64,000 nucleotides of DNA from Rouxiella silvae (GCF_002093625.1 NZ_MRWD01000021.1:16328-80327), one strand, 5' to 3'. Numbered from the stretch's first letter, positions 10,028 to 19,941 are shown. Notes: a model not told the origin generated them from the letters alone. A program made the numbers and translations.

Positions 10028-10561
10028 TTATTCCAGCAGTGTGACTTTGCCGACATACGGCAGATGGCGATAGCGCTGCGCATAGTCGATACCGTAACCC
10101 ACCACAAACTCGTCAGGAATGGTGAAGCCAACGTACTCAACGGTAACATCAACCTCACGGCGCTGCGGTTTATCGAGCAGCGTACAGATAGCCAGTGACT
10201 TTGGCCCACGCAGCTGGAAAATCTCGCGAACTTTGCTCAGCGTATTGCCTGAGTCGATAATATCTTCGACGATCAGCACGTCTTTACCGCGAATGTCTTC
10301 ATCGAGATCTTTGAGAATCTTCACATCACGCGTCGTGGACATGCCGTTGCCGTAGCTTGAAGCGGTCATGAAATCAACCTCATGCGGAACGTCAATGGCG
10401 CGGCAAAGGTCGGCCATAAACATAAAGGATCCGCGCAACAGCCCCACCAAAACCATCTCACTGCCGCTGTCGCGATAGTGCTCAGTGATTTCGCGGCCCA
10501 ACTCGGCAATACGGGTTTTTACTTCCTGCTCGGAAATCATTACGTCTACAGTGTGTTTCAT
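10028..10561 (-). CDS. hpt: Hypoxanthine phosphoribosyltransferase
   Basis: Purine salvage: converts hypoxanthine (less well guanine) and PRPP to IMP or GMP. The 177 residues carry the PRPP-binding motif [15 protein letters not shown], the flexible loop region [12 protein letters not shown], and the C-terminal [17 protein letters not shown] chose [10 protein letters not shown] at 10561, matching E. coli Hpt, rather than the open ATG 15 bases upstream. Confidence 0.96.
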   Translation of the reverse strand: MKHTVDVMISEQEVKTRIAELGREITEHYRDSGSEMVLVGLLRGSFMFMADLCRAIDVPHEVDFMTASSYGNGMSTTRDVKILKDLDEDIRGKDVLIVEDIIDSGNTLSKVREIFQLRGPKSLAICTLLDKPQRREVDVTVEYVGFTIPDEFVVGYGIDYAQRYRHLPYVGKVTLLE

Positions 10562-10670
10562 ATAAAACCTGACCACCTAAAAAAAGAAATGAGTACTGCC
10601 ACCTTGAGGATTGATGGCAGTCTTTATCGCGCAGGGAGTATATCAAAGAACGTTGCGCAACAGGTAGAAC

Positions 10671-12296
10671 CTAGGCGACGGTGAAGGAAAGCATCATGCC
10701 CGTGTCCTCATGCTCTAAAAGATGGCAGTGCGCCATGTAGGCATGCTGCTTGTCGGCGAGATGGTCAAAGCGTACCAACACTTCGCTGCGTCCGCCTTCA
10801 ACCCGCACGGTGTCTTTCCAGCCCTGACGATGTTTAGCGACCGGCTGGCCGTTTTCGGTAAGGATGCGGAACTGGGTACCGTGGATATGGAAAGGGTGCA
10901 GCATCATGTCGCCCTCTCCCGAAATAGTCCAACGCTCGTACTGCCCGCGTTTGACATCAAACGCCGGATTGTTCATGTCATAGGCTTTGCCGTTGATTTT
11001 ATTACCGTTCATAAAGTCAAAATGCGCTGCGCCCTGCGGCATCGACATACCGGGCATGGCCTTCATGCTGCCGTGGTCCATCGAAGACATATCACCGTGA
11101 CTGTCTGACATGCTGGGCATTGACGCCATCGTCTCTTTACTGCCGTTACCCATGCTCATGCCTGCCATCGCGCCGTGACCGTAGCGGTTCATCAGCGCCT
11201 GCATACCCAGCTGGTCGAGCTGCGGGTCCATCATCAATTGGAGCCAACGGGTTGGCAGTCCTTCAAGTGAAGGGAGCGCAGGGAGCGCAATCAGAGCGTC
11301 AGGCAGCACGCCGCCGGACTGCGTAGAGGTAGGCTGAATTTTTAACACTTGTACCGGCTGGTCGAAAGGCGCAAGTGTCATGCCCATTTGCTGTACCGGC
11401 AATGTCACCAAGTCAAACGCTTTGCCGTCGGAGCAGTCGACCATCACTTCAAAGCGTTCACCCATCAGCATAGGCAGCTCACTGAGTTTAACCGGCTCGG
11501 GCAGAAAACCCCCATCGCTGGCGATCACATACAGTGGACGCCGATCGCTGGTGGCCAAACGAAGCGAGCGAGCATTGCAGCCGTTGAGCAAGCGCAGCCG
11601 CAACCAGCCGCGAGAAACACCGTGCTGCGGATAAATCACGCCGTTGGTTAACATATGCTGGCCAAACCAGCCAACCGCAGCGGTCATCACGTCGAGCTGG
11701 TAGTCAATCTGACCCGCATCGTTAAGGCGCTTGTCCTGCAGAATAATCGGGATATCGTCCACGCCCCAGCGCGAAGGTATTTGCAGTTTATCGCCCTCTT
11801 CATCTTCTATCAGCACCATTCCTGCCAGCCCCATAGCCACTTGATAACCGCTGGTCTGATGGGGATGCGGGTGAAACCAGCAGGTTGCTGCACGCTGATC
11901 AATCGTGAAGTGCACCTCGCGGCTTGCTCCCGGAGCAATCATTGCCTGCGGACCACCGTCGGCTTCGCCCGGTATCTCAAGCCCGTGCCAGTGAACGGTG
12001 CTAGCTTCAGGCAAATTATTCTTAACGATAACCCCGACAGGCTTTCCACGACGCAGGCGCAGCACGGGCCCCAGTACATTGCCGTTCACTCCCCAGGTAG
12101 TCGTCGTTACCCCCGGTAAGAATGCACTTTTTCCCTGCTGCAAATTCAGGCGATAGGTTCCTCTGACATCTGGCTGAAGAATTTCAGGCACCGGCAGCGC
12201 AGGACGACTCGCCGCAAAGGCTTGCCGGCTCCAGGTCGGAAGGGCCGTCATTGCGCCGTACATGGCAGCCAGTTTGATGAAATCGCGACGATACAT
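10671..12296 (-). CDS. cueO: Multicopper oxidase CueO (periplasmic cuprous oxidase)
   Basis: Oxidises Cu(I) to less toxic Cu(II) in the periplasm. The 541 residues begin with a Tat signal ([10 protein letters not shown]...SRQAFA). Copper-binding blocks are [32 protein letters not shown] and the C-terminal T1/T2/T3 motif [14 protein letters not shown]. Between the second and third cupredoxin domains there is a Met/His-rich segment (about residues 375-430, e.g. [11 protein letters not shown] and [12 protein letters not shown]), the CueO-specific part that covers the substrate Cu(I) site. A CueR-type promoter with a 19-bp spacer lies just upstream. Confidence 0.96.
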   Translation of the reverse strand: MYRRDFIKLAAMYGAMTALPTWSRQAFAASRPALPVPEILQPDVRGTYRLNLQQGKSAFLPGVTTTTWGVNGNVLGPVLRLRRGKPVGVIVKNNLPEASTVHWHGLEIPGEADGGPQAMIAPGASREVHFTIDQRAATCWFHPHPHQTSGYQVAMGLAGMVLIEDEEGDKLQIPSRWGVDDIPIILQDKRLNDAGQIDYQLDVMTAAVGWFGQHMLTNGVIYPQHGVSRGWLRLRLLNGCNARSLRLATSDRRPLYVIASDGGFLPEPVKLSELPMLMGERFEVMVDCSDGKAFDLVTLPVQQMGMTLAPFDQPVQVLKIQPTSTQSGGVLPDALIALPALPSLEGLPTRWLQLMMDPQLDQLGMQALMNRYGHGAMAGMSMGNGSKETMASMPSMSDSHGDMSSMDHGSMKAMPGMSMPQGAAHFDFMNGNKINGKAYDMNNPAFDVKRGQYERWTISGEGDMMLHPFHIHGTQFRILTENGQPVAKHRQGWKDTVRVEGGRSEVLVRFDHLADKQHAYMAHCHLLEHEDTGMMLSFTVA

Positions 12297-12337
12297 AGTC
12301 GGTCCTTATGCTTAGTCAGAGAAGAGAGATATTGCTT

Positions 12338-12368
12338 AGCCTAAACCTTAACCCAAGGTTAAGGTCAA
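12338..12368 (-). promoter_or_regulatory. CueR-type promoter/operator of cueO
   Basis: On the minus strand -35 TTGACC (12363-12368) and -10 TAGGCT (12338-12343) are 19 bp apart. The spacer region carries a perfect dyad, CCTTAACC-N3-GGTTAAGG (12346-12364). The over-long spacer with a central dyad is the hallmark of promoters activated by MerR-family regulators. Sequence and gene context match the CueR operators of E. coli copA and cueO. Confidence 0.85.
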
Positions 12369-12562
12369 GCCGATATAAGATATGAAAAAAACTGATGTAA
12401 AAGAAATTTATGTGCGGTGTGGCAAATATGGTAACGTCATTTTGATAAATTACGGGCTTAATCATTACTATGACGAATACTTATATTGTGGCTATGACAC
12501 GTTTACTCGCCAAACTCCGCTTTCAGGCAAAAATAAATTTACCCGCAAAAACAAGGCAGAGC

Positions 12563-12910
12563 ATGAAAAAAACCACCCTGAGTCTGCTATTGCTGACCTT
12601 ACTTGGATTCTCCTCTGCCAGCCAGGCATTGAGCGAACCCGAAGCGGAAGATTTAGCGGATTTAACCGCCGTCTTTGTTTATTTGAAAAATAATTGTGGC
12701 TATGAGCAGTTACCGAACACGCAAATTAAACGCGCTATTATCTATTTCGCTCAGCAAAATCATTGGGATCTAAGCAATTACGCGGCCTATAACATGCAGT
12801 CAATGGGCGAAGACAGCTACCGCGATCTCAGTGGAATAGACGTGGCGAAAGCCGTCAAATGCAAGTCATTGGCGCGCGATTCGCTCGGTCTTTTAGCCTA
12901 CAGTAACTAA
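12563..12910 (+). CDS. yacC: YacC-like small secreted protein (PulS/OutS pilotin-like family)
   Basis: 115-residue protein with a Sec signal peptide (MKKTTLSLLLLTLLGFSSASQA, cut before LSEPEAED). The mature part matches E. coli YacC: AEDLADLTAVFVYLKNNCGY, FAQQNHWDLSNY, GEDSYRDLSGI and CKSLARDSLGLLAY. Two Cys could form a disulfide. The family resembles pilotins that help place outer-membrane secretins, but YacC itself has no proven role. The start at 12563 has AAGGCAG 4-10 bases upstream and gives the signal peptide; the longer frame from 12470 is unlikely. Upstream of speED as in E. coli. Confidence 0.88.
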   Translation: MKKTTLSLLLLTLLGFSSASQALSEPEAEDLADLTAVFVYLKNNCGYEQLPNTQIKRAIIYFAQQNHWDLSNYAAYNMQSMGEDSYRDLSGIDVAKAVKCKSLARDSLGLLAYSN

Positions 12911-13099
12911 ATATCCCCTCCTCACCCCAAATTCCCCGGGGTGAGCTAAAATCTCATTGCCGTACTGTCCAATTGAAATAAAAATCCGGCTAACAACACT
13001 TTTAATGGCAGAAATTCGGCGGTGCAAGCCTCGCTCGAGTTCGCTATCATAGCGCGCCCATTTTTCATGGCTGTGATCACTCAGGAGAAGTGCGAGATT

Positions 13100-13975
13100 A
13101 TGTCTCAGAAAGTCACCCAGAAAGAAATTTGGCATGAAACGCTGCACGACAGTTTCGGCCAGTATTTCACTGTTGAAAAAGAGCTGTATCGCGACAAAAC
13201 CGAGCATCAGGATTTGGTGATTTTCGAAAATGCCGCGCTGGGCCGGGTAATGGCGCTCGACGGCGTGGTACAAACTACCGAACGTGACGAGTTTATCTAT
13301 CACGAAATGATGACGCACGTGCCGCTTCTGGCGCACGGCAACGCAAAAAAAGTGCTGATTATCGGCGGTGGTGATGGCGGTATGCTGCGTGAAGTTTGCC
13401 GTCACACCCAGGTTGAGCACATCACTATGGTTGAGATTGATGCAGGCGTGGTTGAATTCTGCCGTCAGTATCTGCCTAACCACAGTGCCGGTTCCTACGA
13501 GGATGCCCGTTTTAATCTAGTGATTGATGACGGTGTAAATTTCGTCAATCAGACCACTGAAACCTACGACGTCATCATCTCCGACTGCACTGACCCCATT
13601 GGACCCGGCGAAAGCCTGTTTACCTCGGCCTTTTATGAGGGATGCGCGCGCTGCCTAAATCCCGGCGGTATTTTCGTTGCTCAGAACGGCGTCTGTTTCC
13701 TGCAGCAGGACGAAGCGGTCAACAGCCATCATAAACTGCGCCACTATTTTAAAGACGTCAGCTTCTATCAGGCTGCCGTGCCGACCTACTATGGCGGCAT
13801 CATGACCTTTGCCTGGGCCACTAACAATCTGGACTATCGCCACATTGATAACGCGACGCTACAGGCACGCTTTGTTGCCTCGGGTATAACCAGTCGTTAT
13901 TACAATCCGGCAGTCCATCATGGCAGCTTTGCCCTGCCGCAATATTTACTGAATGCCCTGTCAGCCGCTCGCTGA
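13100..13975 (+). CDS. speE: Spermidine synthase
   Basis: Transfers an aminopropyl group from decarboxylated SAM to putrescine. 291 residues with the Rossmann motif [14 protein letters not shown], the dcSAM/putrescine Asp regions MVEIDAG and [15 protein letters not shown], and [11 protein letters not shown]. The start at 13100 has a strong AGGAGAAG 9 bases upstream; the frame stays open further upstream but without homology. The N-terminus ([17 protein letters not shown]) is a few residues longer than in E. coli. speD follows by 28 bp as an operon. Confidence 0.96.
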   Translation: MSQKVTQKEIWHETLHDSFGQYFTVEKELYRDKTEHQDLVIFENAALGRVMALDGVVQTTERDEFIYHEMMTHVPLLAHGNAKKVLIIGGGDGGMLREVCRHTQVEHITMVEIDAGVVEFCRQYLPNHSAGSYEDARFNLVIDDGVNFVNQTTETYDVIISDCTDPIGPGESLFTSAFYEGCARCLNPGGIFVAQNGVCFLQQDEAVNSHHKLRHYFKDVSFYQAAVPTYYGGIMTFAWATNNLDYRHIDNATLQARFVASGITSRYYNPAVHHGSFALPQYLLNALSAAR

Positions 13976-14003
13976 ACCTGCATCCGTAAAGGGGTGAACT
14001 AAA

Positions 14004-14798
14004 TTGCAAAAGCTGAAACTGCATGGTTTCAATAACCTGACTAAAAGCCTGAGTTTTTGTATCTACGATATTTGTTATGCCAAGACCGCAGACGACCGCG
14101 ACGGCTATATCGCCTACATTGACAAAGAGTATAGCGCCAACCGCCTGACGGAAATTCTCACCGAGGCCTGTTCGATTATCGGTGCGAATATCCTCAACGT
14201 GGCACGACAGGATTATGAACCTCAGGGTGCCAGCGTCACGATTCTGGTCAGTGAAGAACCGGTTGACCCCAAGGATGTTGACACGTCAGAGCACCCTGGT
14301 CCGTTACCCAAGTCGGTGGTGGCACACCTCGACAAGAGCCACATCTGCGTTCATACCTATCCAGAAAGCCATCCCGAGGGCGGGCTTTGCACCTTCCGTG
14401 CCGACATAGAAGTGTCAACCTGCGGGGTAATTTCGCCACTGAAGGCGTTGAACTATCTTATTCATCAGTTGGAATCTGACATCGTTACCATTGATTATCG
14501 CGTGCGCGGTTTTACTCGTGACGTGAATGGCGTTAAGCATTACATCGATCACTCAATCAATTCGATTCAAAATTTCATGTCTGAAAATATAAAATCGCTG
14601 TATCACATGCTGGACGTGAATGTTTATCAGGAGAATATTTTCCATACCAAAATGATGCTTAAAGACTTCGATCTTAAACATTACCTGTTTAATGCCAAAC
14701 CTGACGAACTGAGCGCAGCAGACCATAAAGAAATTACCAGTCTGTTGTATAAAGAGATGCAGGAAATTTATTACGGAAGAAATATCCCGCACCTTTAG
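14004..14798 (+). CDS. speD: S-adenosylmethionine decarboxylase proenzyme
   Basis: Makes decarboxylated SAM for SpeE. The 264-residue pro-enzyme self-cleaves between Lys111 and Ser112 ([10 protein letters not shown]), turning Ser112 into the pyruvoyl group. It is nearly identical to the E. coli class 1A enzyme ([38 protein letters not shown]). The start is a TTG (KLKLHGFNN alignment), as in E. coli, with a GGGGTGA element upstream. Forms the speED operon and ends at a hairpin terminator. Confidence 0.97.
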   Translation: MQKLKLHGFNNLTKSLSFCIYDICYAKTADDRDGYIAYIDKEYSANRLTEILTEACSIIGANILNVARQDYEPQGASVTILVSEEPVDPKDVDTSEHPGPLPKSVVAHLDKSHICVHTYPESHPEGGLCTFRADIEVSTCGVISPLKALNYLIHQLESDIVTIDYRVRGFTRDVNGVKHYIDHSINSIQNFMSENIKSLYHMLDVNVYQENIFHTKMMLKDFDLKHYLFNAKPDELSAADHKEITSLLYKEMQEIYYGRNIPHL

Positions 14799-14803
14799 AA
14801 TTG

Positions 14804-14849
14804 AATGGCCGACCATCTTATTGATGTTTAGGCCATTTTTTATTTTTTT
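14804..14849 (+). terminator. Terminator after speD
   Basis: AATGGCC (14804-14810) pairs with GGCCATT (14831-14837), followed by a T-rich run. The 20-base loop is long, but the position right after speD fits. Confidence 0.65.
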
Positions 14850-14871
14850 CGGGAAATAACGCGAGGGAGAA

Positions 14872-15237
14872 CTAGCGATAGGTAATGATAAAAGCGCGGT
14901 ACTTTTCCAATACCAACAGGAAGTCTTCAACCCCGCAAAACGACAGGCTCTCTTCATCGTAGTAGTTCATGCCGTCTTCCATGCCGTCACTTTCCAGATC
15001 CAGCTGATTGGCTCTTACCATCACTTCTTCACCATCGAACCACAGCGTATATTCATGGCCCTCAAGTTGCCAGGTGCGTTCGCTGCCCTTTAGCCCGGCG
15101 GCGGCGGCCTCAATTTTGTCGAGCAGGCTTAAATCACCTTTAATCTCTTCGTTCAGCCAGTGGCCGATCACTTCATGCCCCATTGAGAAACGGGCCTTTA
15201 CTTGTCCGGTGATATCACGCATGAAATCATAGTCCAT
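14872..15237 (-). CDS. yacL: YacL, UPF0231 family protein
   Basis: 121-residue acidic cytoplasmic protein of unknown function. It matches E. coli YacL along its length: [31 protein letters not shown], and a C-terminal FLLVLEKYR. No signal peptide or membrane segment. Lies between speD and acnB as in E. coli, on the minus strand. Confidence 0.9.
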   Translation of the reverse strand: MDYDFMRDITGQVKARFSMGHEVIGHWLNEEIKGDLSLLDKIEAAAAGLKGSERTWQLEGHEYTLWFDGEEVMVRANQLDLESDGMEDGMNYYDEESLSFCGVEDFLLVLEKYRAFIITYR

Positions 15238-15310
15238 CGTCTTATCTCCCGATTGGCGTTAACGACGTGAAGTATAAACAGGCACGGAAAACGGTGCCTA
15301 AAATACAAAA

Positions 15311-15334
15311 GAAAAAGGAGGCCGAAGCCTCCTT
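15311..15334 (-). terminator. Terminator of acnB
   Basis: On the minus strand AAGGAGGC-TTCG-GCCTCCTT, with a stable UUCG tetraloop, is followed by TTTCTTTTG. It lies 27 bp after the acnB stop. Confidence 0.85.
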
Positions 15335-15360
15335 ACTGTTCTGTGCCGCAATATAGCGAT

Positions 15361-17958
15361 TTAAAGCGCGGTTTGGAAGATCACACCGTCAGCTTTATCG
15401 GTATATTCCGACAGCTTGTCGAAGTTCAGATAACGGTAGGTATCAACCGCGGTCTTATCAACTTCAGCCATGTAACCCAAATACTCTTCCGGCGTTGGCA
15501 AGCGTCCCAGCAGGGAAGCGATAGCCGCCAGCTCAGCCGATGCCAAGTAAACGTTGGCGCCATTACCGAGACGGTTCGGGAAGTTACGGGTTGATGTTGA
15601 CACCACGGTTGCCCCGTCTGCCACACGCGCCTGGTTACCCATGCACAGTGAACATCCAGGGATCTCGACGCGCGCACCGCTTTTACCAAAGACGCTGTAA
15701 TAGCCCTCTTCGGTTAACTGTGCAGCATCCATTTTGGTCGGTGGTGCAACCCACAGACGAGTTGGCAACGCGCCTTTGTGGCTGTCGAGCAACTTACCGG
15801 CAGCGCGGAAGTGACCGATGTTGGTCATGCAAGAACCGATAAACACTTCGTCAATCTTGCTGTTGGCAACGCTCGACAGCAGACGTGCGTCGTCTGGGTC
15901 ATTCGGGGCACACAGAATAGGCTCTTTGATTTCGTTCAGGTCGATTTCGATAATCGCAGCGTATTCGGCATCCGCATCGGCTTCGAGCAGCGTTGGGTTA
16001 GCCAACCACTCTTCCATACCGGTAATACGACGCTCGATAGTGCGACGATCGCCGTAACCTTCGGAGATCATCCACTTCAACAGCACGATGTTAGAGCTCA
16101 GATACTCTTTGATTGGCGCCTGATCCAGCTTAATAGTACAACCTGCGGCAGAACGCTCAGCAGACGCATCCGCGAGTTCAAACGCCTGCTCAACTTTCAG
16201 CTCTGGCAAACCTTCGATTTCAAGAATACGACCGGAGAACAGGTTTTTCTTACCCTTTTTCTCAACGGTCAGATGACCTTCTTTAATCGCGTAGTAAGGA
16301 ATGGCATGAACCAAGTCACGCAGCGTGATGCCCGGCTGCATTTTACCTTTAAAGCGCACCAGCACTGATTCAGGCATATCCAACGGCATAACGCCGGTCG
16401 CCGCAGCAAAAGCGACCAGACCAGAACCTGCCGGGAACGAAATACCGATCGGGAAACGGGTGTGGGAGTCGCCGCCGGTGCCTACGGTGTCTGGCAGCAG
16501 CATACGGTTCAACCACGAGTGAATGATGCCGTCGCCCGGACGCAGAGAAACGCCGCCGCGGTTCATGATGAAGTCAGGCAGCGTATGGTGCGTGGTCACG
16601 TCAACTGGCTTAGGATAAGCGGCGGTATGACAGAATGACTGCATCACGAGATCTGCTGAGAAGCCCAGACACGCCAGGTCTTTCAGTTCATCACGGGTCA
16701 TTGGACCGGTGGTGTCCTGGGAACCGACAGAGGTCATTTTTGGTTCACAGTATTCGTCAGGACGAATACCCTCAACGCCACAGGCGCGACCGACCATTTT
16801 CTGTGCCAGAGAGTAACCTTTGGTGCTTTTGGCAACAGGCTTGGCGATACGGAATACTTCGCTGGTGGGTAGCTTCAGTGATTCACGCGCCTTGGTGGTT
16901 AAACCACGGCCGATGATCAATGGAATACGGCCACCGGCGCGCACTTCGTCGAGCAGAACGTCGGTTTTGAGAGCAAAGGTCGCAATAACGGCGTCGGTTT
17001 CATGGTTACGTACTTCACCTTTATACGGGTAAATGTCGATAACATCGCCCATATTTAGATCAGAAACGTCCACTTCAATCGGTAAAGCACCGGCATCTTC
17101 CATTGTGTTAAAGAAGATTGGCGCAATTTTACTGCCTAAAACCACACCGCCACCGCGCTTGTTTGGCACGTATGGGATGTCGTCGCCCATGTACCAAAGC
17201 ACGGAGTTGGTGGCAGACTTACGTGAAGAACCGGTACCTACCACGTCACCGACGTAGGCCAAAGGGAAGCCTTTCTTGTTCAGCTCTTCGATTTGTTTGA
17301 TTGGACCGATAGAACCAGGCTGATCGGGAACGATACCTTCACGTTCAATTTTCAGCATCGCCAATGCGTGCAGTGGGATATCAGGACGCGACCAGGCATC
17401 AGGAGCCGGTGATAAATCGTCAGTGTTGGTTTCACCTGTCACTTTGAACACAGTAACAGTGATTTTTTCAGCCAGCTTAGGACGTGCAAGATACCATTCG
17501 GCATCGGCCCATGACTGAAGAATTTGTTTAGCGTAGTTGTTTCCGGCCTTCGCTTTTTCTTCTACATCGTAGAAGTTATCGAACATCAGCAGGGTATGAG
17601 ACAGTGCTTTAGCGGCAATCGGCGCCAGCTTTTCAACGTCTAACGCTTCAATCAGCGGATGAATATTGTAGCCACCTTGCATGGTGCCCAACAGTTCAAC
17701 GGCTTTCTCAGGAGTGACCAGCGGAGATGTAGTTTCGCCTTTAGCAACGGCTGCCAGGAAGCCAGCTTTAACATAAGCGGCTTCGTCAACGCCCGGTGGT
17801 ACACGGTTAATCAGCAGGTCCAGCAGGGTTTCTTCTTCACCTTCAGACGGGTTCTTCAGGGATTCAACCAGTGCGGCCATTTGTGAAGCATCGAGTGGCT
17901 TAGGGACAATTCCCTCTGCGGCACGCTCGGCTACGTGCTTACGGTATTCTTCTAGCAC
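15361..17958 (-). CDS. acnB: Aconitate hydratase B (bifunctional aconitase/2-methylisocitrate dehydratase)
   Basis: Main TCA-cycle aconitase; the apo form of E. coli AcnB also binds mRNA. 865 residues, the E. coli length. The N-terminal HEAT-like domain ([15 protein letters not shown]) is followed by the swivel and catalytic domains. The [4Fe-4S] ligands are the Cys of [12 protein letters not shown] and the pair in [13 protein letters not shown] chose a GTG at 17958 because it aligns with the E. coli Met1 and has GAGGAGAG 6 bases upstream; the frame runs on to 18021 without homology. The leader is about 200 bases if the promoter at 18167-18195 is correct. Confidence 0.96.
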   Translation of the reverse strand: MLEEYRKHVAERAAEGIVPKPLDASQMAALVESLKNPSEGEEETLLDLLINRVPPGVDEAAYVKAGFLAAVAKGETTSPLVTPEKAVELLGTMQGGYNIHPLIEALDVEKLAPIAAKALSHTLLMFDNFYDVEEKAKAGNNYAKQILQSWADAEWYLARPKLAEKITVTVFKVTGETNTDDLSPAPDAWSRPDIPLHALAMLKIEREGIVPDQPGSIGPIKQIEELNKKGFPLAYVGDVVGTGSSRKSATNSVLWYMGDDIPYVPNKRGGGVVLGSKIAPIFFNTMEDAGALPIEVDVSDLNMGDVIDIYPYKGEVRNHETDAVIATFALKTDVLLDEVRAGGRIPLIIGRGLTTKARESLKLPTSEVFRIAKPVAKSTKGYSLAQKMVGRACGVEGIRPDEYCEPKMTSVGSQDTTGPMTRDELKDLACLGFSADLVMQSFCHTAAYPKPVDVTTHHTLPDFIMNRGGVSLRPGDGIIHSWLNRMLLPDTVGTGGDSHTRFPIGISFPAGSGLVAFAAATGVMPLDMPESVLVRFKGKMQPGITLRDLVHAIPYYAIKEGHLTVEKKGKKNLFSGRILEIEGLPELKVEQAFELADASAERSAAGCTIKLDQAPIKEYLSSNIVLLKWMISEGYGDRRTIERRITGMEEWLANPTLLEADADAEYAAIIEIDLNEIKEPILCAPNDPDDARLLSSVANSKIDEVFIGSCMTNIGHFRAAGKLLDSHKGALPTRLWVAPPTKMDAAQLTEEGYYSVFGKSGARVEIPGCSLCMGNQARVADGATVVSTSTRNFPNRLGNGANVYLASAELAAIASLLGRLPTPEEYLGYMAEVDKTAVDTYRYLNFDKLSEYTDKADGVIFQTAL

Positions 17959-18461
17959 GACTCTCTCCTCGCTCTCATTGTCATTTATTATATCCAGGCT
18001 GAACCTGGTTTCCGACATCAATCAGCCATAAACCCTATAGGGTTACAGCGCCCTGAAAATGGGTTTGAATGTGGTCGATAGCCGGATCACGGCGGGGTTG
18101 TCTTTTATGAGGCGAAGCGAAACATCCTGAACGCTTAGCGACGACAGTCCCCGGTTGCGCTGTCGCAGCATAGCAGGGTTTAACGCTCTTGTTAATTCGT
18201 TCACAAAAAAGCAACATAAAATATTTGCTGAATCGTTGAGCACAGTGCGATCGTCTGCCTTTCTATGCCCCTTCGCTATGCCGCATTAACCATAAATTAA
18301 TAATGGCTTTTCCGACACTGTTTTTGTCGCCGTTTTTCTTGAAAAAGTGAAGGGAGTATCTATGTCGACTGGATCATAAAACCAACAATTTGGCCTGTGA
18401 CTTGCATAGCTTTTACATGATATCTATGCAATTTTTACCTTTTGATAATCAAGGAAAGAAA
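17959..18461. other. Long divergent intergenic region acnB/gltI
   Basis: About 500 bp without a convincing gene. It holds a putative acnB promoter (18167-18195), a 14-bp perfect palindrome AACCCTATAGGGTT (18031-18044) within the acnB leader, and a TGTGA half-site (minus strand, at 18201-18205) next to the -35. No clear gltI promoter recognised. Short frames here have no homology I know. Confidence 0.6.
18167..18195 (-). promoter_or_regulatory. Putative sigma-70 promoter of acnB
   Basis: Minus strand TTAACA (18190-18195), 17-bp spacer, TATGCT (18167-18172). Matches are 5/6 and 4/6. A CRP-like half-site TGTGA lies immediately upstream; acnB is CRP-activated in E. coli. Inference from sequence only. 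Confidence 0.4.
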
Positions 18462-19358
18462 ATGTCACGCAAGAACATACAAAAAGTCCTTCTCTGCTCG
18501 GCGCTCCTTTGCGGCTATGCACAGGCAGAAACGCTTACCGGAACGCTGAAAAAGATCGACGATCAAAATCTGGTTACCGTCGGTTATCGCGAATCCAACG
18601 TTCCGTTTTCCTATAAGGATGACGGTGACAAAGTGCTCGGCTATTCTCAGGAATATTCCAATAAAATCGTCGATGCCATTAAAAAACGATTGAATAAACA
18701 GAATATTGCGGTGAAATTTATCTCTATCACTTCACCGAACCGTATCCCGCTGCTGCAAAACAATGTTTACGATTTTGAGTGTGGCTCAACGACAAATAAC
18801 CCTGAGCGTCAAAAACAGGTCACCTTCTCCAATACTATTTTCATCGTGGGCACCAAGCTGCTGGTAAAGAAGGGTTCGGGGATCCATGATTTCTCAGATT
18901 TAAATGGCAAAACAGTTTCAACCACCGGCGGTACCACATCAGAAATTCTGCTCAATAAAATGAACAGCGATAAAAAGATGCAGATGCGCATTATCAGTGC
19001 GCAGGAAGGAGGAGCATCCGCATTTCACACGCTGGAAACAGGCCGTGCTTCTGCATTTATGATGGATGATGCCCTGTTGGCCGGCGATCGTGCCAAGGCA
19101 CGCAAACCGTCAGATTGGGAAATTGTGGGCACACCTCAGTCCAGAGAAGCGTACGGTTGTATGCTGCGTAAAGACGACCCGCAGTTTGAGAAATTGGTCG
19201 ATGACACCATTGCCAGCGCACAGACGTCAGGTGAAGCGGCCAAGTGGTTTACCCGTTGGTTCATGCAGCCGGTTCCGCCTAAAAACCTGAATATGGATTT
19301 TGCGATGTCAGATGATATGAAGAATCTGTTTGCGCATCCAGATAACAAGGCACTTTAA
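18462..19358 (+). CDS. gltI: Glutamate/aspartate ABC-transporter periplasmic binding protein, GltI-like (orphan)
   Basis: Type 3 solute-binding protein of the GltI/DEBP group, binding Glu and Asp in the periplasm. 298 residues. Signal peptide of about 22 residues (MSRKNIQKVLLCSALLCGYAQA). Ligand-site blocks: GYRESNVPFSY, TSPNRIPLLQNNVYDFECGSTTNN, STTGGTTSE and FMMDDALLAGDRA. The two Cys (FECGST; YGCMLRK) match the disulfide of GltI. Start at 18462 has AAGGAAAG 5-12 bases upstream; the ORF extension upstream is not used. No gltJKL permease or ATPase is in the window, so it must pair with components elsewhere or serve another role. Its last 98 bp are repeated downstream in a tandem duplication. 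Confidence 0.88.
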   Translation: MSRKNIQKVLLCSALLCGYAQAETLTGTLKKIDDQNLVTVGYRESNVPFSYKDDGDKVLGYSQEYSNKIVDAIKKRLNKQNIAVKFISITSPNRIPLLQNNVYDFECGSTTNNPERQKQVTFSNTIFIVGTKLLVKKGSGIHDFSDLNGKTVSTTGGTTSEILLNKMNSDKKMQMRIISAQEGGASAFHTLETGRASAFMMDDALLAGDRAKARKPSDWEIVGTPQSREAYGCMLRKDDPQFEKLVDDTIASAQTSGEAAKWFTRWFMQPVPPKNLNMDFAMSDDMKNLFAHPDNKAL

Positions 19359-19391
19359 GTTCTTTGATTTAATAACCTAAAATTCAGATAC

Positions 19392-19420
19392 AAAAAAACC
19401 GTCTCGAAGACGGTTTTTTT
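19392..19420. terminator. Terminator after gltI (copy 1)
   Basis: AAAAAAACCGTCT-CGA-AGACGGTTTTTTT, a perfect 13-bp stem with A/T tracts, 33 bp past the gltI stop. Works in both directions. Confidence 0.92.
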
Positions 19421-19587
19421 GCTTCCAGCCCACTGTTAGCGCAGCTGATTGGAATTACTGATATCGATAAAATACGATACAAGTGCCACAGAGCAAATAA
19501 AGTATGCGTCAAAGTGTACAAAAAAACAACTAAAAATGGCTGTATAAAAAAACAGTAGCAGCGTACTCTTTAGTCTGGACTGCTTCG

Positions 19588-19683
19588 CCGGTTTAGCGAC
19601 CGGTCATCGGGCCTGGAGGCAGCTCATTAACGCTGCGATTCAGGTGCTACAACGCACTTGTTTCACCCCTATTTTCCCGATGA
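19588..19683 (+). ncRNA. Structured leader RNA of the small-peptide cassette, copy 1
   Basis: Read by eye, this folds as a hairpin CCGGT-N6-ACCGG (19588-19603), then a long-range stem TCATCGGG/CCCGATGA (19604-19611 with 19676-19683). That stem closes two arms. Arm one has CTG/CAG plus GCAGC/GCTGC with an 8-base loop (19619-19636). Arm two is GTGC/GCAC (19644-19657). It lies directly upstream of the 40-codon ORF. In copy 2 all these stem bases are kept and only loop bases change, which supports a real RNA structure. A TATAAA at 19543-19548 could be the -10, but no good -35 is seen. Family not recognised. Confidence 0.6.
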
Positions 19684-19720
19684 GGTTGAGGTGGTTTTGG
19701 TCCGGTAAAAGGATTGCGCA

Positions 19721-19843
19721 ATGAAAAGGATTTCTATTTTTTTCCTTATCATTGTACTGGGAAGTGCGCTGAGTTTACTGAATGGCGGATGGTCAATTTC
19801 CAATATTTATCTGAACGTTAACGTCATTAACCAGAACAGGTAA
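19721..19843 (+). CDS. 40-residue single-span membrane peptide, copy 1 (unrecognised)
   Basis: ATG with GGA 8 bases upstream (AAAAGGATTGCGCA). The product starts with a short basic end (MKR), followed by one hydrophobic stretch (ISIFFLIIVLGSALSLL, residues 4-20) and a polar tail ending NVINQNR. It has its own terminator 7 bp after the stop. The length and shape resemble type I toxin peptides or small stress membrane proteins, but I recognise no family and it is not Hok-, Ldr-, Ibs- or TisB-like. Copy 2 differs by one conservative change (V12L) and one silent change, which suggests the frame is maintained. Confidence 0.6.
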   Translation: MKRISIFFLIIVLGSALSLLNGGWSISNIYLNVNVINQNR

Positions 19844-19849
19844 GCTACT

Positions 19850-19873
19850 GGCCGCTTCTCGAGCGGCCTTTTA
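19850..19873 (+). terminator. Terminator of small-peptide cassette, copy 1
   Basis: GGCCGCT-TCTCG-AGCGGCC followed by TTTTAATTG; a 7-bp GC-rich stem 6 bp past the stop. Confidence 0.85.
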
Positions 19874-19894
19874 ATTGTTGTCATAGCACAAATA

Positions 19895-19922
19895 AAAACG
19901 GCCCCTGTTTAGGAGCCGTTTT
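19895..19922 (-). terminator. lpd-type terminator, copy 1
   Basis: Minus strand AAAACGGCTCC-TAAACA-GGGGCCGTTTT; one G-T wobble in the stem where copy 2 has a C-G pair. It follows the lpd 3' remnant. Confidence 0.7.
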
Positions 19923-19941
19923 ATAACCTAAGAACCAGAAA

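Noticed and set aside
12382..12693. 103-codon frame overlapping the yacC start
   Set aside because: Shares most of its length with yacC in another frame. The yacC frame has a signal peptide and clear homology; this one has neither.
18031..18044. AACCCTATAGGGTT palindrome as an operator of acnB
   Set aside because: Perfect 14-bp palindrome, but it lies far inside the predicted leader and matches no factor I know. Recorded only as a sequence feature.
19721..19843. Assignment of the 40-residue peptide to Hok/Gef, Ldr, Ibs or TisB toxins
   Set aside because: Sequence and Cys pattern do not match any of these. A short likeness of the leader (GGTGGTTT region) to hok mRNA is too weak to use.
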